Source: Zonotrichia leucophrys gambelii (Eukaryota; Chordata; Aves; Passeriformes; Passerellidae). From it: a stretch of 64,000 nt of DNA. How positions within the stretch are numbered: position 1 is the first letter of the stretch; every line of letters starts with the position of its first letter. The stretch is taken from positions 2,873,501 to 2,937,500 of the forward strand of contig NC_088174.1 of the NCBI RefSeq assembly GCF_028769735.1. The letters are read 5' to 3'. The notes beneath the pieces were generated by a model. That model did no database searches. It had not been told where the DNA came from and was given only the letters and a program-made list of their open reading frames with translations. This document shows, one piece after another, positions 1 through 9,913 of this stretch. Both the position numbers and the translations under genes were made by a program.

Positions 1-799
1 TTAGGTCGGGCTCTTTGCCTTATTTTGTAATTTCAATTTCTTCCAAAAAAGCAAAACCCCAAAACTTTGCTGTGGAAGCTGGAGGTTGTTTTCTTGGGAG
101 CCATCAGGAATGTATTTTTCCCCTGGAGCTTCCTCAGAGCCATCCTGATGTGAATGTAAACGAGCTGCTTGCTTTGAGGAAGATGTGTACCATAGTCTTC
201 AGTCTCTGTACAGATTTTTATTTTGTTTTTAAAACAGAACCTGCTTTAAGGAGACAAACTGCACACCTAGTTCCTTTGCCTTCTGTAGAGCTTTTTTCTA
301 GTAGAAAGTGGTTTTTAACAATGATTGCAACGACCTTTGCAAACCAAAATTTTAGACTAAGAGTTTTTCTTAAACTCGGGTATTAGAAGCAGAATTGTAG
401 CTTTTATAAAGAAAGCCACATATTCTTTGTAGAGCAAAACAAGAAAATGAAGTTTAGTTCTTTTTCCTCTTTCCTTTCACCGCTTACAGAAAGGCCAAAC
501 TCCCAAGTCCTTCCCTTGGGCAGTTCCTTTGTGGTTTCACTGCTCAGGGAACTGCCTGAGATCCAGAGACTTTTGTTCCACCTGGCCCAAGGTTGTTATT
601 AAATTAAACAGCTCCTGCCTGCAGCTCCTGGAGGGTTAAAGTAGGGATTTAGTGTCTGGGGATGTGTGAGGAGTCTGCAGGGGGACACTGAGGTCACCAC
701 GAGTGCTGGGCTGAAGTTCTGCCTGTGTGGGTTGTGCTGGAAGCTGAGCATGGCCTTTGCTGTGGGTTTTGGGGCTGCCTGGGTTGGGGGGATGGATAG

Positions 800-848
800 T
801 CTCAGAGTTGGGGGACACTCTCAGAGTTGGGGGACACTCCCAGAGTTT
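800..848. repeat. 19-bp tandem repeat, ~2.5 copies
   Basis: The unit tctcagagttgggggacac occurs at 800-818 and 819-837, followed by a partial third copy with one change. It is too short to be more than a small minisatellite; it creates apparent ORFs on both strands. Confidence 0.8.
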
Positions 849-933
849 TATCCAGACCCATTTCCAAGGCCACCTCCTGCTCCAGGGGCCAGAGTGTGCG
901 GGACACGTGTGACACCCTCAGACCCGGGCTCTG

Positions 934-996
934 CACACCAGGCAAACCCAAATTCACACCAGGCAAACCCAAATTCACACCAGGCAAACCCAAACC
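934..996. repeat. 21-bp tandem repeat, 3 copies
   Basis: Three adjacent 21-bp units each contain ccaggcaaacccaaatt (934-954, 955-975, 976-996), the last diverging at its end. Because 21 is a multiple of three, each frame reads a 7-residue repeat, which explains the overlapping ORFs on both strands. It is not a coding signal. Confidence 0.85.
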
Positions 997-1890
997 CGCA
1001 GTGCCCAGGGCAGGAACAGCCCGGGGTAGCTGAGCTGCCCCTCCCCAGGGCTGGCACAGCTTATCCTGGATTCACCCTGCTGCCCTGGCTGTGCTCTGTG
1101 CCAGGGGCTGGGGAGGGGGGGAAGGGTCTCTTTTCATGTATTTGTATAGGAACTCTTTTGTAAAAGTTAGTGGTTTTATGTCTAGGAAGTAAAAAGACAT
1201 TGTAAAATGTAATTGTACTGTATTTATGAAGAAAATACATTTCTTTTCAAAAAGATCTTCTTCTAAGTTGGTTTTAGAGTTTGGTTTCCACCACCATCAT
1301 CTTGCAGGGTTTTTGGGGGGCAAATGGTTGGAGCATTTTCTCTCCCAGCAGGGTTGTGGTCTAACAGGGCCCCATCAGCTGCTTCTCTTTGGGACCCAAA
1401 ATATCAAAGCATGAATTAAAATACTAAAGTTTACCATTTGACAGCCACAGACAGTGTGTAAAGAGAATGATCTTTCCTATATAAATCTATATTGAAGTGA
1501 GTAACATGGTTTGGTTTTTTTCCCTTTATTTAAACCATCCAAGTTTATTCTGTAATTTGTGACTAGGCTGTTTTGTAATTCAGCTGTTGAAACAGCCCTT
1601 AAGGTTTATGGCAGCTTTAATTCTAGAGAGAAAACAAAATAGTCAGTGTAAATATGCACTAAGAAGCCTTGTAAATGTTGTGTATCCATGTATTTTTAAA
1701 GAATGGACCCTGTGTTTTCAGCTTTTTTCCACTGATTTTCTTGTTTTGCAGTAAATTTGTTTGGTATGAGAAGCTTATGGAATATAAAACAAAAACAATC
1801 TTCACCTTCCCTCCTCCTCACTACTGCTTGGCCTCTGACTTTGGGTCTTCAACTCCTAATGGGAGATTTTACAAGATAAAATAATTCTCA

Positions 1891-3895
1891 TTCCAGTCTG
1901 TTCCCTTAAGCATCCCGAATTATTTTTCCCTCTGGCCGTCCCTGCAGCTCACACCTTTTATCAGCAGATTAGCAGCACTTTGAGCTGCGGTGAGAGCCAC
2001 CTCTCCTTTGATGCTGCTCCCTTTTCCAGACATCTGAGGCCATCAGCACACGAGCAGCCTTCAGCCCTGTGAGTATTTCCCACATCACAGCCTGCACTAG
2101 ACCCTTGTGCCTTTTGTTCCTGTATTCTTGGTGCATTTTGCTGCCTCCTAATTTATCTCTCCCCTCTGCTGGTGCTGTCACAGGGAAGGAGCAGGGATTA
2201 CTGGGAAGCTGCTTGAAAGTTGTCAGCCTTGATGCAATTTCACTGTTGACTTTTGAGTTTGATCTTAACATAGCTGTCACCTCCCCTGCTGTAATAAATA
2301 CCAGCCTGACAAATCCCGGGGCCAGTGGTCAGCTCAGCACATCCATCCCCTCCACTCTCAGGCCTTTTGATGTTGTTTCTATAAATCTCTCTGGAGCGCC
2401 AGAGCAGAAACAAGAAGACAAAAAATCCCCCAAAAAAACCTCTAAACAAAAACAACAAATAAAGACAACAACAAAACCCAAACAAAAACAACAAAAAACC
2501 AACAACAACCACCAAAAAAAACCACCAAAAAAGCCTCAAAAACCCCAACCTGGCCAGATAAAACTGGAGGAGCTGGCTAATAGCTGCTTTATTTAATAAC
2601 ACAAGTGTGGCCCATCTGCACAGGGGTGTGAGAGGAGTCCTTGGGCATTTCACAAGCCCATGTGGGCAGCAAAGATCCAACCCCTGCTCTGTGGGGAGCA
2701 GCCAGGAGCCGTGCAGGGAGGATTTGGGATTTCTCTGGGATTCCACTGCCCTCACCTTTGCTGCTGTCCAGCCCTTAAACCCCTCCCAGAGGCCATCCCT
2801 GTTCTGCTGCTGCATCTGCTCAACACCTGCAAGGCAAAGGCACCTCCTTCAATCCCATTATCTGCTACTCAGCCTGCCAAGAGCTGGGGCTTAAAAGGGA
2901 ATAAAAATGAAAAGGCTGGTGGTTTAGGTTGGGTTGGTTGGGCTTTTTTCCCCCCTCTCAGTTGGCTCCAGCCTTTAGGTGAAAAAGCTCCTTTGCTCCA
3001 AATCCTCACTAAGTGCAGTGGTTGATTCCGCGCCAGCCCCATGGGTGGGAGGAGGGAGTTAGAAGCTAAACCAGTGCACAGCAAGTACAGCACATTCCCA
3101 AGGGCTGCATTATTCTATTTATTGTAAAGTCTTGCCTGTTATTGCTGTTAAACACCTCCAGAGAAAAGCAAAATTCCATAATGCCACAGGACCTTTCCCA
3201 GCAACAACTCTGTGCCTCCCCTTCCTGCTCCCCAAGGCAAAATTGGAGCATTTTATGTATTTTGGAGCATTTATCTGAATTCTGTAAGGAAGAACAATAT
3301 AAAATGGCAGCAAAACACTGGCCCTGTAAAGGTGCTTTTACAGTGCTATTTATGTACAGTGACGTTGGAATGAGATAATCTTCACTTTGTACTGTGGAGG
3401 TAAATGGGAGAGGAAAATTGTCATTGATGCCTTGCCAGAAGGGGCACTATTCTTTTAAATACAAGGCTTTTTATATATATATACACACATAAATACATGC
3501 AATTTATAAAAACTGGTAATTTTGAGAACCTAATTGTACCTGATGAAATTTTCTTTTCCTCCCTAGTCATGTTTTTCAAACATAAATGGGCGGGTTTGGA
3601 ACCTCATTGTGTCTCTACCCTTCTGTTTCCTGTTGCTGCATTTCAGAACTCAAAAATAAGAAAGAACCCCTCCTGTCTGCAGCTTTTCAGTTCTTTATTT
3701 CAGTATTTTGAGTGTATTTTGGTTGCTCTTCCTTTGCTGGTCACCCCAAAGGACGGGATGATGCCTGGGTCATGTTCATTCACAGCTACAAAATCCCTGT
3801 CTGCACATCCATCCCCTCTGGCAGGAGGAAAATCCCTGTCCTGTCCTTCTGTGGGAACCACCAGCATTTCCCTGCTGGAGCACCCAGCCCTGCAG
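1891..3895. other. Unassigned sequence with one A/C-rich tract
   Basis: Apart from the A/C-rich simple repeat at 2407-2550 and a short TA run at about 3473-3486, I see no gene, RNA or recognisable transposon. The longest ORFs here (2069-2596 plus, 2240-2815 minus) run through the simple repeat and are low-complexity. Confidence 0.6.
2407..2550. repeat. A/C-rich simple repeat
   Basis: The plus strand is almost only A and C (runs of AAACA, CAACAA and CCAAAAA) for about 140 bases. Translation gives Lys/Gln/Thr-rich plus-strand and Phe/Leu-rich minus-strand low-complexity peptides. Similar tracts recur at 44510-44790 and 62114-62176. Confidence 0.85.
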
Positions 3896-3926
3896 TACCT
3901 AAAAGAGACCAAAAGAGCTGGAGAGG
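3896..3926 (+). mobile_element. CR1 LINE fragment, left part of an interrupted copy
   Basis: The bases ending in aaagagctggagagg match the CR1 segment that normally runs on into gagagggactt. That continuation is found at 4311 beyond an inserted LTR, so this is the 5' side of one CR1 copy. The last six bases (gagagg) form the target-site duplication of the LTR. CR1 is a non-LTR retrotransposon; this piece is far too short to code. Confidence 0.75.
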
Positions 3927-4310
3927 TGTGACAGTGTTCACAGGGGCCTGAGGATGAGGGAAGAGATGAGGATCTGACTCATGTTTCAGAAGGCTTGATT
4001 CATTATTTTATGATATATATTACATTAAAACTATACTAAAAGAATAGAAGAAAGGATTTCATCAGAAGGCTGGCTAAGAATAGCAAAAGAAAGAATGATA
4101 ACAAAGGCTTGTGACTGGGACAGAGAGTCTGAGCCAGCTGACTGTGATTGGCCATTAATTACAAACAACCACATGAGACCAATCCCAGATGCACCTGTTG
4201 CATTCCACAGCAGCAGATAATCAATGTTTGCATTTTGTTCCTGAGGCCTCTCAGCTTCTCAGGAGGAAAAATCCTAAGGAAAGGATTTTTCAGAAAATAT
4301 CATGGCTACA
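3927..4310 (-). mobile_element. Solo LTR, group LTR-A (ERVK-like), nested in CR1
   Basis: The 384-bp element runs TGTGACAGTG to GGCTACA and is flanked by a perfect 6-bp duplication, gagagg (3921-3926 and 4311-4316). A 6-bp duplication is typical of ERVK-type retroviruses. It is in reverse orientation relative to the copy at 58004, where a CCAAT box and an AATAAA signal are readable. No internal viral sequence is present, so it is a solo LTR. The flanks join into one CR1. Confidence 0.88.
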
Positions 4311-4568
4311 GAGAGGGACTTTGGACCAGGGAATGTGGTGATAGAACAAGGGGAAATGGCTTCAAAGGGATTAAGGGTGGGTTTAGAGGGGATATTGGGA
4401 AGAAATTCTCCCTTGTGAGGGTAGCAGGTCTTGGCACAGGTGCCCAGAGCAGCTGTGGCTGCCCCTGCATCCCTGGCAGTGCCCAAGGCCAGGCTGGACA
4501 GGGCTGGGAGCAGCCTGGGATAGTGGGAGGTGTCCCTGCCCAGGGCAGAAGGGTTTGGAACAAGATCC
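4311..4568 (+). mobile_element. CR1 LINE fragment, right part of the interrupted copy
   Basis: The segment continues the CR1 begun at 3896: gagagggactt, a block reading gtgatagaacaaggg, then the familiar CR1 stretch with ggaagaaattctcccttgtgag and gctgcccctgcatccctgg. It stops before the 3' tail repeats, near gaacaagat. The long ORFs on both strands here (4148-4732 and 4306-4854) are made of LTR and CR1 sequence and are not genes. Confidence 0.88.
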
Positions 4569-5282
4569 CAGCCTGTTTAGAGCCAAAAAATCTACACTTG
4601 GGCCCGCCTCCAGCAGCAAACACCTCTCCCTGCCCACCTGGGGACACAAACCAAAGGCAAGAGGCCCGAGATGTCACTGGCATGGCTGGGAGGCTGAAAG
4701 CAGTCCTTGAGAGCCTCCTCGTTGTCTGGTGAGCTTGTCCCCACACTTTAACCCTCTGCAGCCACATTATCTGGGATGTGGACTCAGGAGAAATGAGATT
4801 TGCCAAGGGAGAAGGGCTGGAAGACTTAATGAGCTGCCTGCTGGCCCTCAGCAATTAGTGCTGGACTGTACAGCCCAATTAGGGCACTATTAACATTAGT
4901 TCTCTGGAAATACAGCCATTAATATTACTAATAATTCTCCTGACCTCAAAGTAATTGCAGAACATTAAAGGAGAAAACTGTTTCTAATTAAGCAATTCCC
5001 AATCCTTCTGTTTTCCCTTTTTTCTGAGCCTCTGGTGCCCTCTGAGCCATCCCAGTGTGGGCCTTGCCTGGCTCAGAGATGGGATGTGCAGTGGGGCAGG
5101 AATTGCTGTCCCTGCTGCTAAGAGGTGACATTCCTGGAACTCTTCAGCACTTAAACTCCCAAAGTCTGGACAAGCCATAATCCTGCACTCTCTAAACTAT
5201 TACTGATGGGAAATCTTCTTCCAGTGCCAGATTAAGCCCTTGGAAGGAGAATCAGAAACTTCCACTGGTCCCCAAATGATAA
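4569..5282. other. Unassigned sequence with an ATTA/TAAT-rich patch
   Basis: No gene seen. From about 4850 to 4995 the base composition turns AT-rich and ATTA/TAAT cores occur about a dozen times. This is the core bound by many homeodomain proteins, but such motifs also arise by chance in AT-rich DNA. Confidence 0.5.
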
Positions 5283-5490
5283 AATCACAGAATGGTTTGG
5301 GTTAGAAGGAATCTTGTTCCAAATCCCTCTGCCATGGGCAGAGACACCTTCCACTGTCCCAGGGGGCTCCAAGCCCTGTCCAGTCCAGCCTGGGACACTT
5401 CCAGGGATCCAGGGACAGCCTCAGGTTCTCTGGGAACCCTTGCCAGGGCCTCCTCACAGGGGAGAATTTCTTCGTAATATCAATTTAAAT
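5283..5490 (-). mobile_element. CR1 LINE 3' fragment
   Basis: The antisense CR1 3' end is readable: atcacagaatggtttggg at the left (3' tail side), then the ccatgggcagagacacctt and ccagggatccagggacag blocks, ending near the aatttcttcgtaatatc block. It is 5'-truncated, as most CR1 copies are, and non-coding. Confidence 0.9.
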
Positions 5491-7475
5491 TAAAGTAATT
5501 GCATTTGTGGCAACTGTGAACAACTTGTGAGGAGAAAATGGAGGTTAAAGCTGGGAAAATAAACATCAGGAGTTGGAGATGCCCAGCTGGCACAGCCACG
5601 TGCTGCAAATCAAACTCAGTTTGACCTGCAGAGTGAAACAGTTCTGCCTGTACAGACACAGTGGGCAGGGGCTGCTCTCCCCCCTCACAGCCCAAACCAA
5701 GGCTGTTGACATCACAAAAACCCAAATTTAACCCTTCCCACAGCCTGCTGTGATAATGAAACCTAGATTTCTGTTCCATTTCAAGCACCAGGAGGAGTGA
5801 GGCTAAGCAGCTGTGCCAGCTCCACTCACGGGTGGTGGTTTGGTGGTTTAACCCTCAAATGCTGCTGCTGAGTCTTCAAAAAAATAATTAAAAAAAGATA
5901 CCCCATGGCTGGATGGGAAAACAAAACTCTTTATGGAGTGGCTGAGCAAACCAGGCTTGAATCTACCATGGGTAGGAAAAGGTTTTGATGCTAACACATG
6001 TATTTATTTGTTATAATTATTAACCAGGGGCTTGGGGTACCAGGGCCAGCACAGTGATGTTCCTGTATCCCTCATTGCCACACAAAATGCTGCTTCTGGC
6101 CCTCCTTGGCAGGGCAGGGACATAGGGGACAACTCTAAACGTGGACTTTTGAGCTGAGATCTGACTCAGCTCTGCCTGGGCAAGAGACTGACAGATAAGG
6201 ATGTGCTACCAAAGAAAACTCAACACCCAGCAGGACACAGAAAAGAGAAACAACAAATTTCAACCATGGTTTACTGTTGATAGAAACTTGTGTAAAATCT
6301 TCCCTTTGCTAATGGATTCATATATTGTATATATATCGGATTCATACATATATTGTATGAAAGATTTTAATTATTCTCTAAAAACTGAAATTTCTCAATT
6401 TAGGTAGTTAGGGTAGTTAGGGCACCACCTCAGGCACCGGACTGGCAAGAAAATCACATTTTGCAGAGTGCAGCCCTTCAGGGAGACCCAGCTGAGGCAG
6501 GGCTGGAGCCTGTGCCCAATGCACCTTTCTCGCTTTGGGTTTTTAACATGAAGGAAGGCAAGAATGGGATTTTGGAAAGCAGCATTTTTCCTCGAGAGTT
6601 TCAAGCAAAACACGGAAGTTAAACAGCAGGATTTGGGCTTTGGGGAACATTTCCACCTGCAGCTCAGCACAACAGGGAACATAAAGGAACCGACTCTCCC
6701 AGACATCCGTGCTTTTAAAAAAATGAGCACTTCATGCTTCAGAGAGCAGTGGAAGAGAGGCAAATCCCATTTCTCAGCCAAACACTGCCATCAGTGCCGC
6801 GGGCAGGTCCTGGTCACTACTCCCAGCCCCGCAGATAAACAGATTGATAAGGGATCGATAAGGGAGCGATAAGACAGCAATAAGGGACCCAGCCCTGGGG
6901 CTGCAGTGCCACAAGGCAGTCCCCAAGACCTTTATGAAATTCATCTGTGCTCCCGAAACAAGCGGTGCCTCGTTGGTTCCACAGCTGCACAACGCTGCTC
7001 TGGAGGGGGCAGGAAAGGCAGCGCTGCCCTGGGGGCTCTGGGGGGACACCAAGGAGCAGGGAAGCCTCAAATGTCATTAACTTAAAAAAAAAAAATTAAA
7101 AAACAATCAAATCAAACCCACCCTGCACCCGTCTCTTGCTGAGCACATCAAAACCTGAGGAGTGAGGCTGCACACACTGTGAGAGGAAAGATGAGTTTTG
7201 CCACAGTGCCACAAAAAACCCCTTTACAAGCAATACAATACTGAAATTATGGGCCTGGGGGCAGCATCTTTGTGAGCTGATCCTTTTTGGAGTATCTTTG
7301 CACTTCACCATCTCACAAAGCAGAGCCCACACCCATCCCTGGGCAGAGAGGTCAGAACTGGGCAGGTGCCCACGGCCTGGGAACAAGCACAGAACAGCCC
7401 TGAGGGCGCCCCAGGCTGTGCCCACAACTCCTGGCCCATGCCAGCTTGTCCTTTCTCTGGGGCCCCATTGTCCTG
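5491..7475. other. Unassigned intergenic sequence
   Basis: I see no gene or recognisable transposon. Short AT-rich patches occur near 5880-5900 and 6318-6360 (a small imperfect TATA/ATG palindromic run) and an A-run at about 7083-7105. Confidence 0.5.
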
Positions 7476-7747
7476 TAGTGACAGGACAACGAGGAATGGG
7501 TAAAAATTAAAAAAGGAGAAATTTAGCTTAGACATTAGGAAGAAAATTGTCTTCTGAGGGTGGGCAGGCCCTGGCACAGGGTGCCCAGGGCAGCTGTGGC
7601 TGCCCCTGGATCCCTGGCAGTGCCCAAGGCCAGGCTGGACAGGGCTTGGAGCAGCCTGGGATGGTGGGAGGTGTCCCTGCCATGGCAGGGGTGGGACTAG
7701 ATGACCTTTAAGGTTCCTTTCCAAGCTTTAACATTCCATAGTTCTAT
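7476..7747 (+). mobile_element. CR1 LINE 3' fragment
   Basis: A sense-strand CR1 begins at tagtgacaggacaa, passes ttaggaagaaaattgtc, gtgggcaggccctggcac and ctgcccctggatccctgg, and ends at the 3' terminus near ccatagttctat. It abuts the CpG-rich segment that begins about 20 bp downstream. Confidence 0.92.
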
Positions 7748-7767
7748 CTCAGCCACCATCAGCTTTT

Positions 7768-8070
7768 CCTCCGTGCTCCGGCCCGGCTCAGCCACCCCAG
7801 CGCCGCCGTGCAGGCCCGAGGGGCTCCTCCGGGGACATCACGGCCACTTCGGGTCCCGGAGCACCCCCGATGTCACCCACCGGGTGGAGGAACCCCCTGT
7901 GTCACCCACCGGGCCGGTGTGACGGCTCGGGCTGTGTCTGTAGGGTCTGCAGGGTCAGGGCACTGCTCTCCCCAAAGCCTCTAGATGGCAATCGCTCCCA
8001 GCCCTGCCGAGCCTCCTCCCGCAGCTCGCCGGAGCCAGCCCGGCCTCTGCCGCCTGCAGATGCTCTGAGC
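7768..8070. promoter_or_regulatory. Small CpG island
   Basis: By eye there are about 26 CpG dinucleotides in about 300 bases of roughly two-thirds G+C, with 17 of them in 7768-7935; the rest of the window is CpG-poor. This meets usual CpG-island criteria at the short end. No first exon or clear transcription start can be assigned, so it may be a promoter, an orphan island, or GC-rich sequence by chance. A degenerate short repeat (cacccaccggg) occurs at 7875 and 7902. Confidence 0.55.
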
Positions 8071-8886
8071 CGGTGTCATTTGTCACATCCCTCCTGTCCT
8101 GCTCCCTGCTGGCTCCCCGGGGCTCTGTCCCTGCTCCTGACCTCCCTGCTCCCGACACGGGGCTTTGGGAGGGACAAACAGGACGAGCCACTAACCCTGA
8201 CATCAGCTTCTGTGTCTCACAGGGGACCAACACACCTGGAGAAAAACAACCAGGTCACCCAGTTTATTCCCAGCTGGCTAGAAAGGATTTTCTCATTGTA
8301 ACCAAACTTTAAGGTGTATTTTCAAGTGCAGAGTGAATGGCAAGGCAAGGAGGAGTTTGCAGGCTCTCTTGCTGCCGTGGGTGCCAAGGAGAGCTGAGCC
8401 CAGGGCACCCCAGATTTGGCCAACCCCACCTGTGAGGGACAGGGACCAGCGGGGTCCTGCTGTGGAACCAGAGACTGGAGCAGCTTCCAGCCGGGAAACT
8501 GCAAATCCCGCCTGTCCCTGGCTGTCCCCGGCGATGGGTGCAGAAAATGAAATTTATTGTGCTCACAGGAGAGCTCCCAGACTGCAGCTGCCGGCAGCTA
8601 ACAGGGCAAATATTGCTGCTTTCTCCGGTAAAATGTAATCACAGACTGCAGCCTCACTGGTGGGAGGTGGGGAAAAACAAGAGTCACTTTCCAGCTGTGT
8701 TTCCTCAGGCTCACACTTGGGCACTGCTGCTGCTGCCTAATTTCCATTTTCGGGTTCCTGGGCTGCTGGGGGAGCCAGGCAGGGGCACCAAGGCCCTGGG
8801 TCTGCTCCATCTGCTGCCTCCAGCCAAGGACCAGCCCTGGCTCATCCTGCAGCTCCATCCCATCCCACCCACCCCACAGCCCACCC
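8071..8886. other. Unassigned intergenic sequence
   Basis: No gene, RNA or transposon recognised. The right end is C-rich (ccatcccatcccacccacccc near 8855-8875) just before the inverted-repeat element. Confidence 0.5.
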
Positions 8887-9413
8887 TTGGTTTTCTTAGC
8901 TTTTACAGAGACAACTGACAGGTGTTTTAAAATATTTTATTCTATTATCAGTCTCAATGAACAGTGAGACACAAGAGATGTAAAACTCAATGCCATTTCA
9001 TCAGAAGTTAATTTATTTTTTGTTATAATATTTCATAATTTTTTGTTTATTAATTTTTGTTATATAATGTTATTATTTTAATAATAATTATATATGTCTT
9101 CTTTATGTGGTTTTGTTATATTTTTATAGTATTTTTAGTAGTATTTTAATAGTATTTTTTAACATTTTAATTTTTAAAAATATTTAGTTTTTTTGCAAGG
9201 TTATATTTTGAAATTTGTTGAAATTTTTTAAAATTTTAATTTAAAAATGTTATTTTTATTTTATATTTTTTTAAAAGTTAGTATATTTTATTTTAGTGTT
9301 TGTATATAGATGTATAAGGTGGTGTGAGCTTTTTGTTAGGTTTTGAGAATTAAAATAAAATCTTTTAAAATGCCTTTCAGTTGCCCCATCTCTGTAAAAG
9401 CTAAGAAAACCAA
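8887..9413. mobile_element. 527-bp element with ~60-bp inverted ends and AT-rich core (candidate MITE or foldback)
   Basis: The left end (8887-8945) reads ttggttttcttagctttt, acagaga, then caactgacaggtgtttt. The reverse complement of the right end (9350-9413) reads the same start, acagagatggggcaactgaaaggcatttt, so the arms match over about 60 bases apart from a 4-base gap and several substitutions. The core (about 8946-9349) is almost wholly A/T and non-coding. No clear target-site duplication flanks it (caccc left, cacac right). I do not recognise the family; a non-autonomous DNA transposon, a foldback element or an inverted duplication are all possible. Confidence 0.6.
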
Positions 9414-9627
9414 CACACTCCATCCTCCTTCAGTTTCAACAACTTTTCCACAGATTCAGATTTTATGAGGAAGGTACCTGGGCTCTTTTCTGCCCCTCTT
9501 CCCATCCCCACCAGTGCCACGGGCAGGTGAGTCTGTATGGAGCTGGCTTGCAAGCAAAGCTGAGTTAATAGAAGAAATAACAACTGATGATTTTTGAGTG
9601 TATCCATAGCAAGGAAGAAGACAAGGC

Positions 9628-9911
9628 TGTCAGCATGGAAACAGATTAGAAAAGATACATGAAAATATTTGTAAGCTAGACTACGTGCATAAGTAGATGT
9701 GTATACGTGCTTTTCAACATTTTTGTAGAACTTTTGCCAGTTATATTCACGTTGCTTTGCACCAATGAATATAATAAGTTACTGTGATGTAGTTAATGAC
9801 TCAAGATCATGCTTTGTGAAGAGTATATAAGCTGGAGAACACACAGAATAAAAATATTTTTTCTTCTTGGACCCTGATCACGTGTGGATGTCACGTCTGA
9901 CCCAACAGTGA
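9628..9911 (+). mobile_element. Probable ERV LTR
   Basis: The 3' half has LTR-like order: a CCAAT box near 9760, a TATA box (tatataa, 9824-9830) and AATAAA (9847-9852) about 20 bases later. Similar 5-6-bp sequences flank 9628-9911 (caaggc at 9622-9627, caaggg at 9912-9917), supporting these limits; the right end could also be 9913 (gtgaca). The upstream part is less certain. Confidence 0.5.
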
Positions 9912-9913
9912 CA

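Larger units (their letters stand above)
1..1890 (+). other. AU-rich sequence, possible 3' UTR of an upstream gene
   Basis: The stretch has the texture of a vertebrate 3' untranslated region on the plus strand: T-rich runs, repeated TGTA and TATTTAT motifs around 1130-1240, and ATTAAA near 1416 that could serve as poly(A) signal. No coding exon or splice junction is visible to anchor it, and ORFs here are short and unlike any known protein. Two small tandem repeats (800-848 and 934-996) lie inside. An ordinary intergenic origin is equally possible. Confidence 0.3.

Noticed and set aside
4148..4854. ORFs of 194 and 182 aa on opposite strands
   Set aside because: Both cross LTR-A and CR1 sequence; no domain and no splice context.
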